DNA of 25,244 bases. Origin: CAZNGF01 sp964572855. GTDB taxonomy: Bacteria; Bipolaricaulota; Bipolaricaulia; RBG-16-55-9; JAJCYT01. The stretch covers positions 1-25,244 of the forward strand of contig CAZNGF010000042.1 in assembly GCA_964572855.1 (NCBI GenBank). Reading direction: 5' to 3'. The notes below the pieces were generated by a model. It made no database searches and was not told where the DNA came from. It saw only the letters and a program-made list of their open reading frames with translations. The position numbers and the translations under genes are program-made. The first letter of the stretch is position 1, and every line of letters starts with the position of its first letter. Positions 16,129-23,661 of the stretch are shown piece by piece.

Positions 16129-18510
16129 TTGCTGTTCGTCCACGCCGGGCGTTTCACGCTGGAGGATGCCCTCAAGTCGCTCGTGTTGCTGATCGCCATC
16201 GTGGTCGCGGCCGTGATCGCCATTCGGCCGTTGACCGTGGCCCCCGACATCCCCGCTGCCTACTCGGCCGCGTTCTCCACGGAGCGGGCTCTGGACGATC
16301 TCCGGAGGATCACAACCAAAGCGCGATTTCCGGGTTCAGCCGGGCACGCGGAGGCCGTCGACTATCTCGTGGCCGAACTCAAGGCGATGGGCCTCTCCCC
16401 TCAAGTGACCGACGCCTTATCGGTCTCGACGGGGCCGAATGGCGCCAATGTCGGCCGCGCTCGCAACGTGATCGCTCGCATTCCCGGCAGCGACAGCACG
16501 GGCGCGATCCTGCTGGCGGGCCACCTGGACAGCGTGCACACCACCGTCGGCGCCAGCGACTGCGGCGGCTGTTCGGTGGCGGTGTTGGAGACGGCGCGCG
16601 CGTTGCTCGCCGGCCCCCCGCTGCGCAACGACGTCATCCTGTTGATGGAGGACGGCGAGGAGACGACGCGCGCCGGGTCCCTGTCCTTCGTGGAGCAACA
16701 CCCCTGGGCGGCGGACGTGCGGGTGGCGTTCAACCTGGAAGCGATGGGCACACGGGGCGCGTCGCTGCTCTATGTCACCGGACCAGGCAATGGCTGGCTG
16801 ATTCAGGAAGCTCTGTCGGTCATGCCCGCGCCCGTGGCCTACTCCTTCGCCAACGACATCGTCTGGCTCACGGGGACGGGCGGGTCCGACCTCGACCAGT
16901 TCTTGATGGCCGCCGAGGTGGGACTGGGGCTCGTCTATCTGGAAAACGTCCCCGCGTATCACACCATGGCCGACCGCGTGGCCAATCTCGATCCGAACGC
17001 GCTCGGGCATCAGGGCTCGACCATGCTTGCGCTGGCGAAACACTTCGGGACCCGCTCGCTCGCTGGGACCTTGCAGGGCGAGGATACAGTCTATTTCAAC
17101 CTTTTCGGCCATCAGGTCGTGCGCTACTCGCCCGGCGTCGGCGTGGGGCTCGCGCTGCTTGCGGCCATCGGGACCGTCTTGTTTGTTGCTGTCGGGGTCG
17201 GCCGCAAGCGCCTGAGCGGGCGGGGCGTGCTTATCGGCGCTGTGACGTTCGTTCCGTTGATGCTGGCCACGACGGCGATTGTGGGACTCGTCTGGTATCT
17301 GATCCGGATCCTCGATCCTCGACTGCAAGTTTTTCTCATCGGGGTCTCCTACGATCGGCCCTGGTACACACTGGCTTTTGCGGCGTTGACGGCAGGGCTC
17401 GTGCTTGGCGGCTTCCGGCTGTTCAGACGACGAGACGGGGTTGAACTGGCGGCAGGTGTCCTCACTTGGTGGGCGGCGCTTGGCGTGCTGACCGCGTTCC
17501 AGCTTCCCGGCTCCAGCTACACGTTCGCGCTGCCCGCGCTGCTCTTCCTCGGCGTGCTGAGCATGCGGCTATTCGGTAAGAACCCGTCGGGCTGGTCGAG
17601 CACGGTCGTCACGGCAGTCGGCGTCGCGGGAGCCCTGCTGGCGATGGTTCCGATGATCAACTTCCTAGGAATTTTTAGCGGGCGGGCCGAGGTGCTGATG
17701 GGTCTTCCCGTCATCGCCATGATCCCGGCGCCGTTCGCCGCGCTGCTGGCCGGGCTCCTCCTGCCGGCGTTCGAACAGATCGCCGGCGGCCGACGCGAAC
17801 TGGCCGCCCTGTCGCTCGCGGGATTCGCCGTTGCCGTTCTGGTCGGCGTCTCGCTCACGGCCGACTTCAGCGAAACCCGCCCCAAGCCGAACATGGTCGC
17901 CTATGTCCTGGATTCGGACCGGGATGAAGCCCACTGGGTCACCGGCGCGGCCGCCGTCGGCCAGCAGCGCGGGTCGTTGCTGGACGAGTGGACCTCGCAG
18001 TACCTCGGCGCTGATCCCGAAGAGACCCTGTACAGCCCCTGGGGCGCGCCCATGCCGGCCACCTTCCCGGCCTATCAAAGCGCCGCCCCCCTGCTCGACC
18101 TGCCCGTCCCGACCGCCAGGGTCCTGGAAGACGTCACGGATGAGGCAGGTCAACGTCACATGAGGCTGCGCCTATTTTCCCCGCGAAACGCACCTGTGAT
18201 GGTCGTTCAGTTCAGCACCGACGGGGCATTCGTTCGCAGCGCGATTGCGGGGAAGTCCTTGGGTAGCGTCAGCGCCGAGACGCCCGAATCGGAACTGTTT
18301 GCCGTGGTCCAAGCCGCCGCCGGCCAGGGCATCGAGGTGGAACTGACGCTAAGAGAACAATCCTCGGTAACGCTGAAACTGGAAGATCGGGGGTACGGAC
18401 TCCCGACGATCGACGGCATGCCGCTCAAGGACCGACCCGCGTGGATGATGCCCTCGCCAACGTTCGTCAGCGACGCCACCATCGTTCGGCAAACGGTGCG
18501 TCTTCCGTGA
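16129..18510 (+). CDS. M28 metallopeptidase, ERMP1-like multi-pass membrane protein
   Basis: A 793-residue membrane-bound zinc aminopeptidase-type protein. One N-terminal membrane helix (about residues 17-36) leads into an extracytoplasmic M28 domain. Likely metal ligands are H132 (GHLDS), D144 (GASDCGG), E178 of the EDGEE pair with E177 as the catalytic base, E204 (NLEAMG) and H278 (AYHTMADR). About eight further membrane helices follow, then a C-terminal soluble domain of about 200 residues. This plan matches the ERMP1/Pff1 branch of M28. TTG 16129 is chosen because GGGGAGG (16114-16120) lies 8 nt before it; the in-frame ATG at 16063 has no SD and would add 22 residues. A CPBP protease gene starts 16 bp after the stop, so the two are probably co-transcribed. 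Substrate unknown. Confidence 0.88.
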   Translation: MLFVHAGRFTLEDALKSLVLLIAIVVAAVIAIRPLTVAPDIPAAYSAAFSTERALDDLRRITTKARFPGSAGHAEAVDYLVAELKAMGLSPQVTDALSVSTGPNGANVGRARNVIARIPGSDSTGAILLAGHLDSVHTTVGASDCGGCSVAVLETARALLAGPPLRNDVILLMEDGEETTRAGSLSFVEQHPWAADVRVAFNLEAMGTRGASLLYVTGPGNGWLIQEALSVMPAPVAYSFANDIVWLTGTGGSDLDQFLMAAEVGLGLVYLENVPAYHTMADRVANLDPNALGHQGSTMLALAKHFGTRSLAGTLQGEDTVYFNLFGHQVVRYSPGVGVGLALLAAIGTVLFVAVGVGRKRLSGRGVLIGAVTFVPLMLATTAIVGLVWYLIRILDPRLQVFLIGVSYDRPWYTLAFAALTAGLVLGGFRLFRRRDGVELAAGVLTWWAALGVLTAFQLPGSSYTFALPALLFLGVLSMRLFGKNPSGWSSTVVTAVGVAGALLAMVPMINFLGIFSGRAEVLMGLPVIAMIPAPFAALLAGLLLPAFEQIAGGRRELAALSLAGFAVAVLVGVSLTADFSETRPKPNMVAYVLDSDRDEAHWVTGAAAVGQQRGSLLDEWTSQYLGADPEETLYSPWGAPMPATFPAYQSAAPLLDLPVPTARVLEDVTDEAGQRHMRLRLFSPRNAPVMVVQFSTDGAFVRSAIAGKSLGSVSAETPESELFAVVQAAAGQGIEVELTLREQSSVTLKLEDRGYGLPTIDGMPLKDRPAWMMPSPTFVSDATIVRQTVRLP

Positions 18511-18526
18511 AGACAAGGGGAACGGC

Positions 18527-19333
18527 ATGATCAAGAAATCTCGCCAGGTCAATCCTTCCTCAACCTCGACCTTTTCGCTCCGAACTTATCTGCTTATCGT
18601 CTTCACCCTCTCCTGGCCGTTCCAGCTCGCCTACGTTTTTCTGGGAGAGGCATATCGTCCTCTGCTGTTGGTTTCGATGATCATGGTTGCAGTCGGCACC
18701 TACATTGCAGGGAAACACGTGTTTCGGGATGGCTTTGCCACCGTAGGCTGGCGTTGGGGCAAGCCCCTGAACCACATCCTCGCCTTTAGCTTAGCGTTGT
18801 TCCTGTGGCTCGTGCCGAGCGTCGTCGAGCGGGCACTCGGGATCTACGAGGGACGAACGGTCGAGGTCGGCACCGTTGTCTCGACGTTCGTGCTCAGCTT
18901 CGTGATCACGCTGATTCCCGCATTTAGCGAGGAGTTTGGCTGGCGCGGCTATTTATTGCCTCGTTTGATGACACGCCACAGCACGCGCCGCGCCCTGCTC
19001 TTGCACGGTATGATCACCTGGGTCTGGCATATGCCCGTGGTCGTCGTCTTGGGCACGCAACTCGGCGGGGATCTGCTTGTCGCCGTCGCGCTGGTCATCG
19101 GCGTTAGCTTGATTCCAACCGTCATGCACGCGATCGTGTTCGCCTACATCTGGTCGAGTAGCGGCAGCTTGGCCGTGACGACGGCCTATCACGCGGCTTT
19201 TGACGAAGTGCGCGACTCGCTGGACGAGACCGTCGGCCTTGGGCCACTCGGGCAGTACTGGCAGATGCTCGTGCTGACGGTTCTGGGACTGACTTTCCTC
19301 TGGAAGGCGACATGGAGCCGACCGCGCTCTTGA
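18527..19333 (+). CDS. CPBP-family intramembrane glutamic endopeptidase
   Basis: A 268-residue multi-pass membrane protein of the CPBP (CAAX protease/Abi, Rce1-like) family. Motif 1 is E135-E136-x3-R140 (SEEFGWRGYL), motif 2 ends at H168 (ITWVWHMP) and motif 3 is H222-x3-D226 (AYHAAFDEV, where the family more often has Asn). Roughly seven hydrophobic segments are visible. Bacterial members process or protect against peptides, including bacteriocin self-immunity, or act on membrane substrates; nothing here fixes which. AAGGGGAAC precedes the ATG. It follows the M28 membrane peptidase by 16 bp, suggesting a two-protease operon. Base composition looks slightly less GC-rich than the housekeeping genes around it. 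Confidence 0.9.
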   Translation: MIKKSRQVNPSSTSTFSLRTYLLIVFTLSWPFQLAYVFLGEAYRPLLLVSMIMVAVGTYIAGKHVFRDGFATVGWRWGKPLNHILAFSLALFLWLVPSVVERALGIYEGRTVEVGTVVSTFVLSFVITLIPAFSEEFGWRGYLLPRLMTRHSTRRALLLHGMITWVWHMPVVVVLGTQLGGDLLVAVALVIGVSLIPTVMHAIVFAYIWSSSGSLAVTTAYHAAFDEVRDSLDETVGLGPLGQYWQMLVLTVLGLTFLWKATWSRPRS

Positions 19334-19400
19334 GCCATGCTCTGATAGGGAATCGGCGACGTTGAGACAGAGCAATCCCGCATGAATCAATCTCCGGAAC

Positions 19401-20183
19401 TCAACCACGCCGGTGCTGCACCGCTTCGATCAGCGCGTTCAACTGGACACCAGGGTCATCCGACTCCATCAGACTCGTCCCCACGAGAAACGCTTCCGCC
19501 GGCGCAATGCGTAAGGCTTTAGGCCCGTTCAGGCCGCTCAACGCCCAAACCGGCCGGTCCTTTTCGGCCCCCCGCAACACCCGCGCGGTCGTCCCCAAAT
19601 CCACCTCGAGCGTCTTCAAGTCGCGGTTGTTGATCCCGATCATGTCGGCTTTGGATTTGAGCGCGCGCTCGTACTCGGGGCGGTCGTAGACCTCCAGCAG
19701 GACCTCCAGGCCCGCCGCGTGCGCGCGCCGGATCATCGCGTCCAGCGGGACGGCGGCGTGGCCGCGCTCGAACAGCGCCAGGATCAGCAGCACGGCGCTC
19801 GCGCCGCCGCGCGCGGCGGCGTCCAGTTGGACGGGGTCGAGCACGAAGTCCTTGAATAAGACCGGGAGCCCCTGCCAGCCCGCGTAGACGAGCGTGTCTA
19901 GCGCGCCGCCGAAGTGAATGGGCTCGGTCAGGATCGACAGGCCGTCCGCGCCGCCCCTCACGTAGAGATCGACCATCTCGCGCGGCGGGCGGCGGGCGAG
20001 CTTCCCGCGCGAGGGGGAAGCGGGCTTGACTTCGCATACGAGCACGCGGCCCGGCTTGTGCTCGATCAGCTCGATGAACGAAGCGGGCTTGCGAGGCGAC
20101 TTTGGCGCCTTCAATTGCCCGTAATAGCCGCTCGAAATCGTCTCCAGCGCGGTCTGGGCAAGCTTGTCGAGCACGTCAGCCAC
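19401..20183 (-). CDS. trpC: Indole-3-glycerol phosphate synthase
   Basis: Converts carboxyphenylamino-deoxyribulose phosphate into indole-3-glycerol phosphate in tryptophan synthesis. The 260-residue TIM barrel has family residues E51 and K53 (CEVKPASPSRG), K111 (LFKDFVLDPVQL), E164 (LLEVY) and N185 (INNRDL). The C-terminal phosphate-binding motif, usually SESGI, reads ALSGLNG at 214-220: the Ser (S216) and Gly are kept, but the Glu is replaced by Leu (L215). The loop that usually reads TDEKFF-G is TEPIHFGG. It is therefore a divergent but probably active member. It is the last gene of trpEGDC, overlapping trpD by 8 bp. trpF, trpB and trpA are not in the window. Confidence 0.93.
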   Translation of the reverse strand: MADVLDKLAQTALETISSGYYGQLKAPKSPRKPASFIELIEHKPGRVLVCEVKPASPSRGKLARRPPREMVDLYVRGGADGLSILTEPIHFGGALDTLVYAGWQGLPVLFKDFVLDPVQLDAAARGGASAVLLILALFERGHAAVPLDAMIRRAHAAGLEVLLEVYDRPEYERALKSKADMIGINNRDLKTLEVDLGTTARVLRGAEKDRPVWALSGLNGPKALRIAPAEAFLVGTSLMESDDPGVQLNALIEAVQHRRG

Positions 20184-21213
20184 GGGGCGCCTCGTCTTGG
20201 CCGTAGGCGATCAGTTGCTCCAACTTCTCGCGCGCGGCGCCGGATTGAATCGCCTCTTGCGCTTGTGCCAGTCCCGCCTCAATCGAGTCGGCCCGTTCGG
20301 CGGCGTAAAGCGCCGCGCCCGCGTTCAGCAGAACGATCTCGTAGTGCGCGTCGCGCGCGCCGCCAAGCAGCGCGCGGATCTTCTCGGCCCCATCCTCGGG
20401 TGGGACGCTGCCCACGTCCTCGATTCGCGCGGGCTTGAGGCCGAAGGATTCCGGCCACAGGCGGTAGTGGCGCACGCCCTCAGAACTCAGCTCACCCACG
20501 GCGCTCTCGCCCAGCGTCGAGAGCTCGTCCAGGCCATCGAGGCCGTGGACGACCAGCGCCTTGCGCACGCCCAGCTTTTGCAGCACGTAGGGGTAGCTCT
20601 CGACCAGCGCGGGGTCAAACACGCCCATGAGGTGATACGACGCGCTGGCGGGATTCGTGAGCGGCCCCAGCATGTTGAACACCGTGCGCACGCCCATCTC
20701 CTTGCGCGGACCGATGGCGTACTTCATCGCCGGGTGGTGCACGGGCGCGAACAGGAAGCCGATGCCCGTCCGCTCGATGCAGGCGCACACGGCCTCGGGC
20801 GCGGCGCTCAGGTTCAGGCCGAGTGATTCCAGCACGTCGGCGCTGCCCGAGGGCGAGGCGTTGCTGCGGTTGCCGTGCTTGGCCACCGGCGCGCCGGCGC
20901 CCGCCACCACGAACGCGGCCGCGGTCGAGACGTTGAACGTCTTCAAGCGCGCGCCGCCCGTGCCGCACACGTCCACCAACCCCGCCACACCCGGCTGAAT
21001 GCGCACGCTGTGGGCGCGCATCGCGCGGGCCAGCGCGCTGATCTCCTCAACCGTTTCGCCCTTGAGCCGCAGGCCCATCAGCAGCGCCCCGATCTGCGCG
21101 CTCGTGGCCGCGCCGCTCATGAGCGCGTCCATCGTGCGCTCGGCCAGATCCTCCGAGAGGTCGCGCCCCTCGGCCAGCAGCGCCAGGGCCTCGCGCACGG
21201 GCGCGTCGGTCAC
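20176..21213 (-). CDS. trpD: Anthranilate phosphoribosyltransferase
   Basis: Joins anthranilate to phosphoribosyl pyrophosphate. The 345-residue protein shows the TrpD signatures VDVCGTGGARLKTFNVST (PRPP diphosphate loop), KHGNRSNASPSGSADVLESL and FLFAPVHHPAMKYAIGPRKE. RTVFNMLGPLTNPA follows, and a C-terminal YAAERADSIEAGLAQA. The N-terminal helical domain (ALLAEGRDLSEDLAERTMDALMSG) is complete. The start is GTG 21211-21213, overlapping the trpG stop as GTGA; a second GTG 6 bp upstream (21217-21219) is almost as good. There is no TrpG fusion, unlike in enteric bacteria. Translationally coupled to trpG and trpC. Confidence 0.96.
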   Translation of the reverse strand: MTDAPVREALALLAEGRDLSEDLAERTMDALMSGAATSAQIGALLMGLRLKGETVEEISALARAMRAHSVRIQPGVAGLVDVCGTGGARLKTFNVSTAAAFVVAGAGAPVAKHGNRSNASPSGSADVLESLGLNLSAAPEAVCACIERTGIGFLFAPVHHPAMKYAIGPRKEMGVRTVFNMLGPLTNPASASYHLMGVFDPALVESYPYVLQKLGVRKALVVHGLDGLDELSTLGESAVGELSSEGVRHYRLWPESFGLKPARIEDVGSVPPEDGAEKIRALLGGARDAHYEIVLLNAGAALYAAERADSIEAGLAQAQEAIQSGAAREKLEQLIAYGQDEAPRG

Positions 21214-21815
21214 GGACACGAAGCCGCCCCCACGCGCGCCAACGACAGGAAGTTGGTTATGAGCCGATCGCCCTCGGGCGTGAGGACCGACTCGGGGTGG
21301 AACTGGATGCCGTGCAGCGGACGCGTCCGATGCCGCAGACCCATCACGACGCCGTCCGCGCTGAGCGCGCTGACCTCCAGCACGTCGGGGATCGACTCGA
21401 GGTCGAGCGCCAGCGAGTGGTAGCGGCCCACCACCAGGGGCGCAGGAACGCCCGCGAACACGCCCTGCCCGTCGTGCGTGATGGAGGAGGTCTTGCCGTG
21501 CATGAGCGAGCGCGCCTGGATTACGCGCGCCCCGAAGGTCACGCCGATGCCCTGATGGCCCAGACACACCCCCAACGTCGGGATGGTTTCGGAGAGCTCC
21601 CGCAGACAAGCCGCGCCCACGCCGAGGCAGGCCTCGTCCCGGCCGGGGTTGCCCGGACCGGGCGAGAGCACGATGGCCTCCGGACGCATGTGCGCGATCT
21701 CCGCCAGCGTGATCTCGTCGTTCCGCACCGTGCGCACATGCGCGCCGCACACGGTCAACTGTTGTGCCAGGTTGTAGGTAAAGGAGTCGTAGTTGTCGAT
21801 CAGCAACACGGTCAT
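21210..21815 (-). CDS. trpG: Anthranilate synthase glutamine amidotransferase subunit
   Basis: Supplies ammonia from glutamine to TrpE. The 201-residue class I glutamine amidotransferase has the LLIDNYDSFTYNL start and the oxyanion SPGPGNPG. Its nucleophile is C84 in GVCLGHQ, and H173 and E175 in QFHPES complete the catalytic triad. Length and layout are typical of TrpG/PabA, and the same protein could also serve PabB, as in some bacteria; no separate pabA or pabB is seen here. The ATG overlaps the trpE stop (ATGA) and the stop overlaps the trpD GTG. Confidence 0.96.
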   Translation of the reverse strand: MTVLLIDNYDSFTYNLAQQLTVCGAHVRTVRNDEITLAEIAHMRPEAIVLSPGPGNPGRDEACLGVGAACLRELSETIPTLGVCLGHQGIGVTFGARVIQARSLMHGKTSSITHDGQGVFAGVPAPLVVGRYHSLALDLESIPDVLEVSALSADGVVMGLRHRTRPLHGIQFHPESVLTPEGDRLITNFLSLARVGAASCP

Positions 21816-23227
21816 CCCGTCCCCCCTTCGGCGATCGCCCGGCGCAGCGCGCCCAGCTTGTGGTCGATTTCGTCGTACTCGTTGGCGGGTACGGAATCGG
21901 CCACGATCCCCGCACCGGCTTGCACGTAGGCCGTTTCTTTGTCGAAGAAGGCCGTGCGGATGGTCAAGGCCGTGTCCATCGTACGGTTGAACGAAAAATA
22001 CCCCACCGCGCCCGCGTATGGACCGCGCGCCACGGGTTCCAGCTCGGCGATGCGCCGCATCGCGCTGATCTTGGGCGCGCCGCTCACAGTGCCCGCCGGC
22101 AGCAGCGCGGCCAGCGCGTCGAGCCCGTCCAGCCCCGCGCGCAGCCGCCCCCGCACCCGCGAGACGATGTGCTGCACGTGGCTATAGCGCTCCACGGTCA
22201 TGTACTGCGGCACGCCCACGCTGCCGGCCTCGGCCACGCGGCCCACGTCGTTGCGCGCCAGGTCCACCAGCATGACGTGCTCGGCGCGCTCCTTCTCGTC
22301 GGCCAGCAGCTCGCGGGCCAGCCGCGCGCGCTCGGCCTCCGAATCGCCCAGCGGCCGCGTGCCGGCGATCGGGAACGTGGTCACGGTCCCGTCGCGCACC
22401 GAAACGAGCGTCTCGGGGCTCGACCCGGCGATTTGCCGCTGATCGAGGGCAAGGTGGTACATATACGGCGACGGATTGAACGCTCTCAAACACCCGTACG
22501 CGACCAACGGGTCGCCCTCGAACGGCGCGCGTAACTGGCGCGAGAGCACGATCTGGTACGCGTCCCCGTCGCGGATCGCTTCCTGCGCAACCCGGACCGA
22601 GCGCTCGAACCCGGCCCGCTCGTCGGCCGACTCGAACGAGCCGCAGTCAAAGCGGGACTCAGCATGGCCGTTTGCCTTCGCCAACGCCAGCCAACGGTCG
22701 CCCCGGTCGTCCCCGTGCGTGAAGTAGTACGCCCGCCCGCTGCGGTGTTCGAACGCAAAGCCGTCCAGGAAAAGCCCGAACTCGAATTCGGGGAACGCGT
22801 GCGGGACGCGCGGCGCCGGTACGGGCTGGAGGTGCGGCACGACGTCGTAGCCCATGTAGCCCACCAAGCCGCCCAGGTATTTGTGACCGACGAGTGCGGG
22901 CTTTTCGTATGGCGCCAGGTGGTCCCGTAGCCCTTGCAGAAAACCGCCCTCGTACGGCGCTCCGTCCACGTACAGTTGCCCACCGCGCGCGCTCAGCACG
23001 GCCTCCGGTTCGAAGCCGAGGAAGGTGAATTCGGCGCGGCGCTTGGGACCGGGCGCGCTTTCCAGGATGAAGCTGCGCGGCGCATCGGAGCGCACGGCGC
23101 GGTAGAACTCAAATGGATCGTCTAACGGAACGCGGCGGACCGAGAGGCCGGCCACGGGGTGCTGAACGAGCTGCTCAAGCGAAGGGGAAACGGGGGGAGG
23201 GGTTTGCGCGGAGCCAAAGTCGACCAC
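21812..23227 (-). CDS. trpE: Anthranilate synthase component I
   Basis: Converts chorismate to anthranilate with ammonia from TrpG. The 471-residue chorismate-utilising enzyme keeps the LLES-type tryptophan feedback site (ILESA at 54-58), GYMGYD, and DAYQIVLSRQLRAPF. The catalytic region FNPSPYMYHL, SSPETLV and TFPIAGTRPLG follows. ARNDVGRV, AGTVSGAPK, GAVGYFSFN and QAGAGIVADSVPANEYDE complete it. The start is uncertain. GTG 23225-23227 is the first possible start in this frame and has no spaced SD. A perfect SD (GAGGTGAT) serves an ATG at 23246 that is one base out of frame. Removing one G from the GGG at about 23227-23229 would fuse that ATG to trpE. First gene of trpEGDC. Confidence 0.94.
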   Translation of the reverse strand: MVDFGSAQTPPPVSPSLEQLVQHPVAGLSVRRVPLDDPFEFYRAVRSDAPRSFILESAPGPKRRAEFTFLGFEPEAVLSARGGQLYVDGAPYEGGFLQGLRDHLAPYEKPALVGHKYLGGLVGYMGYDVVPHLQPVPAPRVPHAFPEFEFGLFLDGFAFEHRSGRAYYFTHGDDRGDRWLALAKANGHAESRFDCGSFESADERAGFERSVRVAQEAIRDGDAYQIVLSRQLRAPFEGDPLVAYGCLRAFNPSPYMYHLALDQRQIAGSSPETLVSVRDGTVTTFPIAGTRPLGDSEAERARLARELLADEKERAEHVMLVDLARNDVGRVAEAGSVGVPQYMTVERYSHVQHIVSRVRGRLRAGLDGLDALAALLPAGTVSGAPKISAMRRIAELEPVARGPYAGAVGYFSFNRTMDTALTIRTAFFDKETAYVQAGAGIVADSVPANEYDEIDHKLGALRRAIAEGGTG

Positions 23228-23246
23228 CCTTTGCGAAAACGTTCAT
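23175..23246 (-). other. 23-codon ORF overlapping trpE start (leader or frameshift)
   Basis: ATG 23244-23246, preceded at 6 nt by GAGGTGAT (23253-23260), an exact 8-nt match to the 16S rRNA tail, opens a 23-codon frame that ends at TGA 23175-23177. It starts MNVFAKGGRLW and has one Trp codon. It overlaps the trpE GTG start and lies 28 nt downstream of the predicted transcription start. A single Trp and no room for an attenuator argue against a classical trp leader peptide. More likely it is either the true trpE N-terminus interrupted by a 1-base indel, or a small regulatory ORF coupled to trpE. Confidence 0.4.
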
Positions 23247-23281
23247 CGTCCGATCACCTCTTTTGCCAATGGGTGGGCCGG

Positions 23282-23310
23282 ATTATAGGCGGGGAGCGGA
23301 TCGGTGTCAA
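23282..23310 (-). promoter_or_regulatory. Perfect-consensus sigma70 promoter of trp operon
   Basis: On the minus strand TTGACA (23305-23310) and TATAAT (23282-23287) are exactly 17 bp apart, a full consensus match. The start is predicted at A 23274. The leader is only 28-47 nt and holds the GAGGTGAT ribosome-binding site. No TrpR-type palindrome is visible across the -10 or -35. Confidence 0.9.
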
Positions 23311-23331
23311 ATTGTCCGCGGGATCGGCCAC

Positions 23332-23361
23332 TTTAGGGGCGCACTGCGGTGCGCCCCTAAA
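23332..23361. terminator. 13-bp hairpin with UNCG-type loop, CDGSH/trp boundary
   Basis: TTTAGGGGCGCAC (23332-23344) pairs perfectly with GTGCGCCCCTAAA (23349-23361) around a TGCG loop closed by C-G, which is an unusually stable UNCG tetraloop. It lies 8 bp after the CDGSH gene stop and just upstream of the trp promoter. There is no T-run beyond the stem's own three T's, so it may be a weak bidirectional terminator, an mRNA 3'-end stabiliser or a dispersed palindromic repeat. Confidence 0.6.
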
Positions 23362-23369
23362 GACGCAAA

Positions 23370-23582
23370 TCAGGCCCGATCGAACCCGCAGGCCTCGGCC
23401 TCGAACCCCGCGCCGGAGTGCGTCCCGTCACAGAAGGGTTTGTCGCTGGAGCTCCCACAGCGACAGAGCGCGACAAAGGGTTTGTCCAGCGTTTGATCCT
23501 GGCCCTGCGGATCGGTGTACTTGAGCGGCCCCTTCACCAAAATCGGCCCGTTGGGTTGGACTTGGATCATCCGTTCGCTCAT
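23370..23582 (-). CDS. CDGSH iron-sulfur domain protein
   Basis: A 70-residue single-domain protein that should bind one [2Fe-2S] cluster through three Cys and one His: C40, C42, C51 and H55 in CRCGSSSDKPFCDGTH, a full match to the CDGSH signature. The N-terminal half (IQVQPNGPILVKGPLKYTDPQG) is the usual bacterial beta-rich lead-in. There is no signal peptide or membrane anchor, unlike mitoNEET, so it is cytoplasmic. A redox or Fe-S transfer role is likely, but the physiological partner is unknown. AGGAGG lies 5 nt before the ATG. It follows purB on the same strand with its own probable promoter at 23634-23661 and is followed by a stable hairpin. Confidence 0.95.
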   Translation of the reverse strand: MSERMIQVQPNGPILVKGPLKYTDPQGQDQTLDKPFVALCRCGSSSDKPFCDGTHSGAGFEAEACGFDRA

Positions 23583-23633
23583 GCTTGCCTCCTCGTTGGA
23601 ATGGTGGATATTGAGACGCGCCTTTGCGCTTCC

Positions 23634-23661
23634 ATCTTACGGGATGATCCGCTTGGCTCAA
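23634..23661 (-). promoter_or_regulatory. Probable promoter of CDGSH gene
   Basis: On the minus strand TTGAGC (23656-23661) and TAAGAT (23634-23639) are 16 bp apart. The -35 contains the purB TGA stop codon (23658-23660). The start would be near 23627, giving a leader of about 45 nt. Confidence 0.5.

Noticed and set aside
19338..19374. Inverted repeat TGCTCTG/CAGAGCA between the CPBP gene and trpC
   Set aside because: It has a 7-bp stem with a 23-nt loop and no T-run; not convincing as a terminator.
21220..21915. Upstream extension of trpD through trpG
   Set aside because: It is an out-of-frame shadow of trpG. TrpD similarity starts at the GTG near 21213.
23175..23274. Classical trp attenuator with leader peptide
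   Set aside because: The small frame has a single Trp codon, overlaps the trpE start and leaves no room for alternative terminator/antiterminator hairpins.
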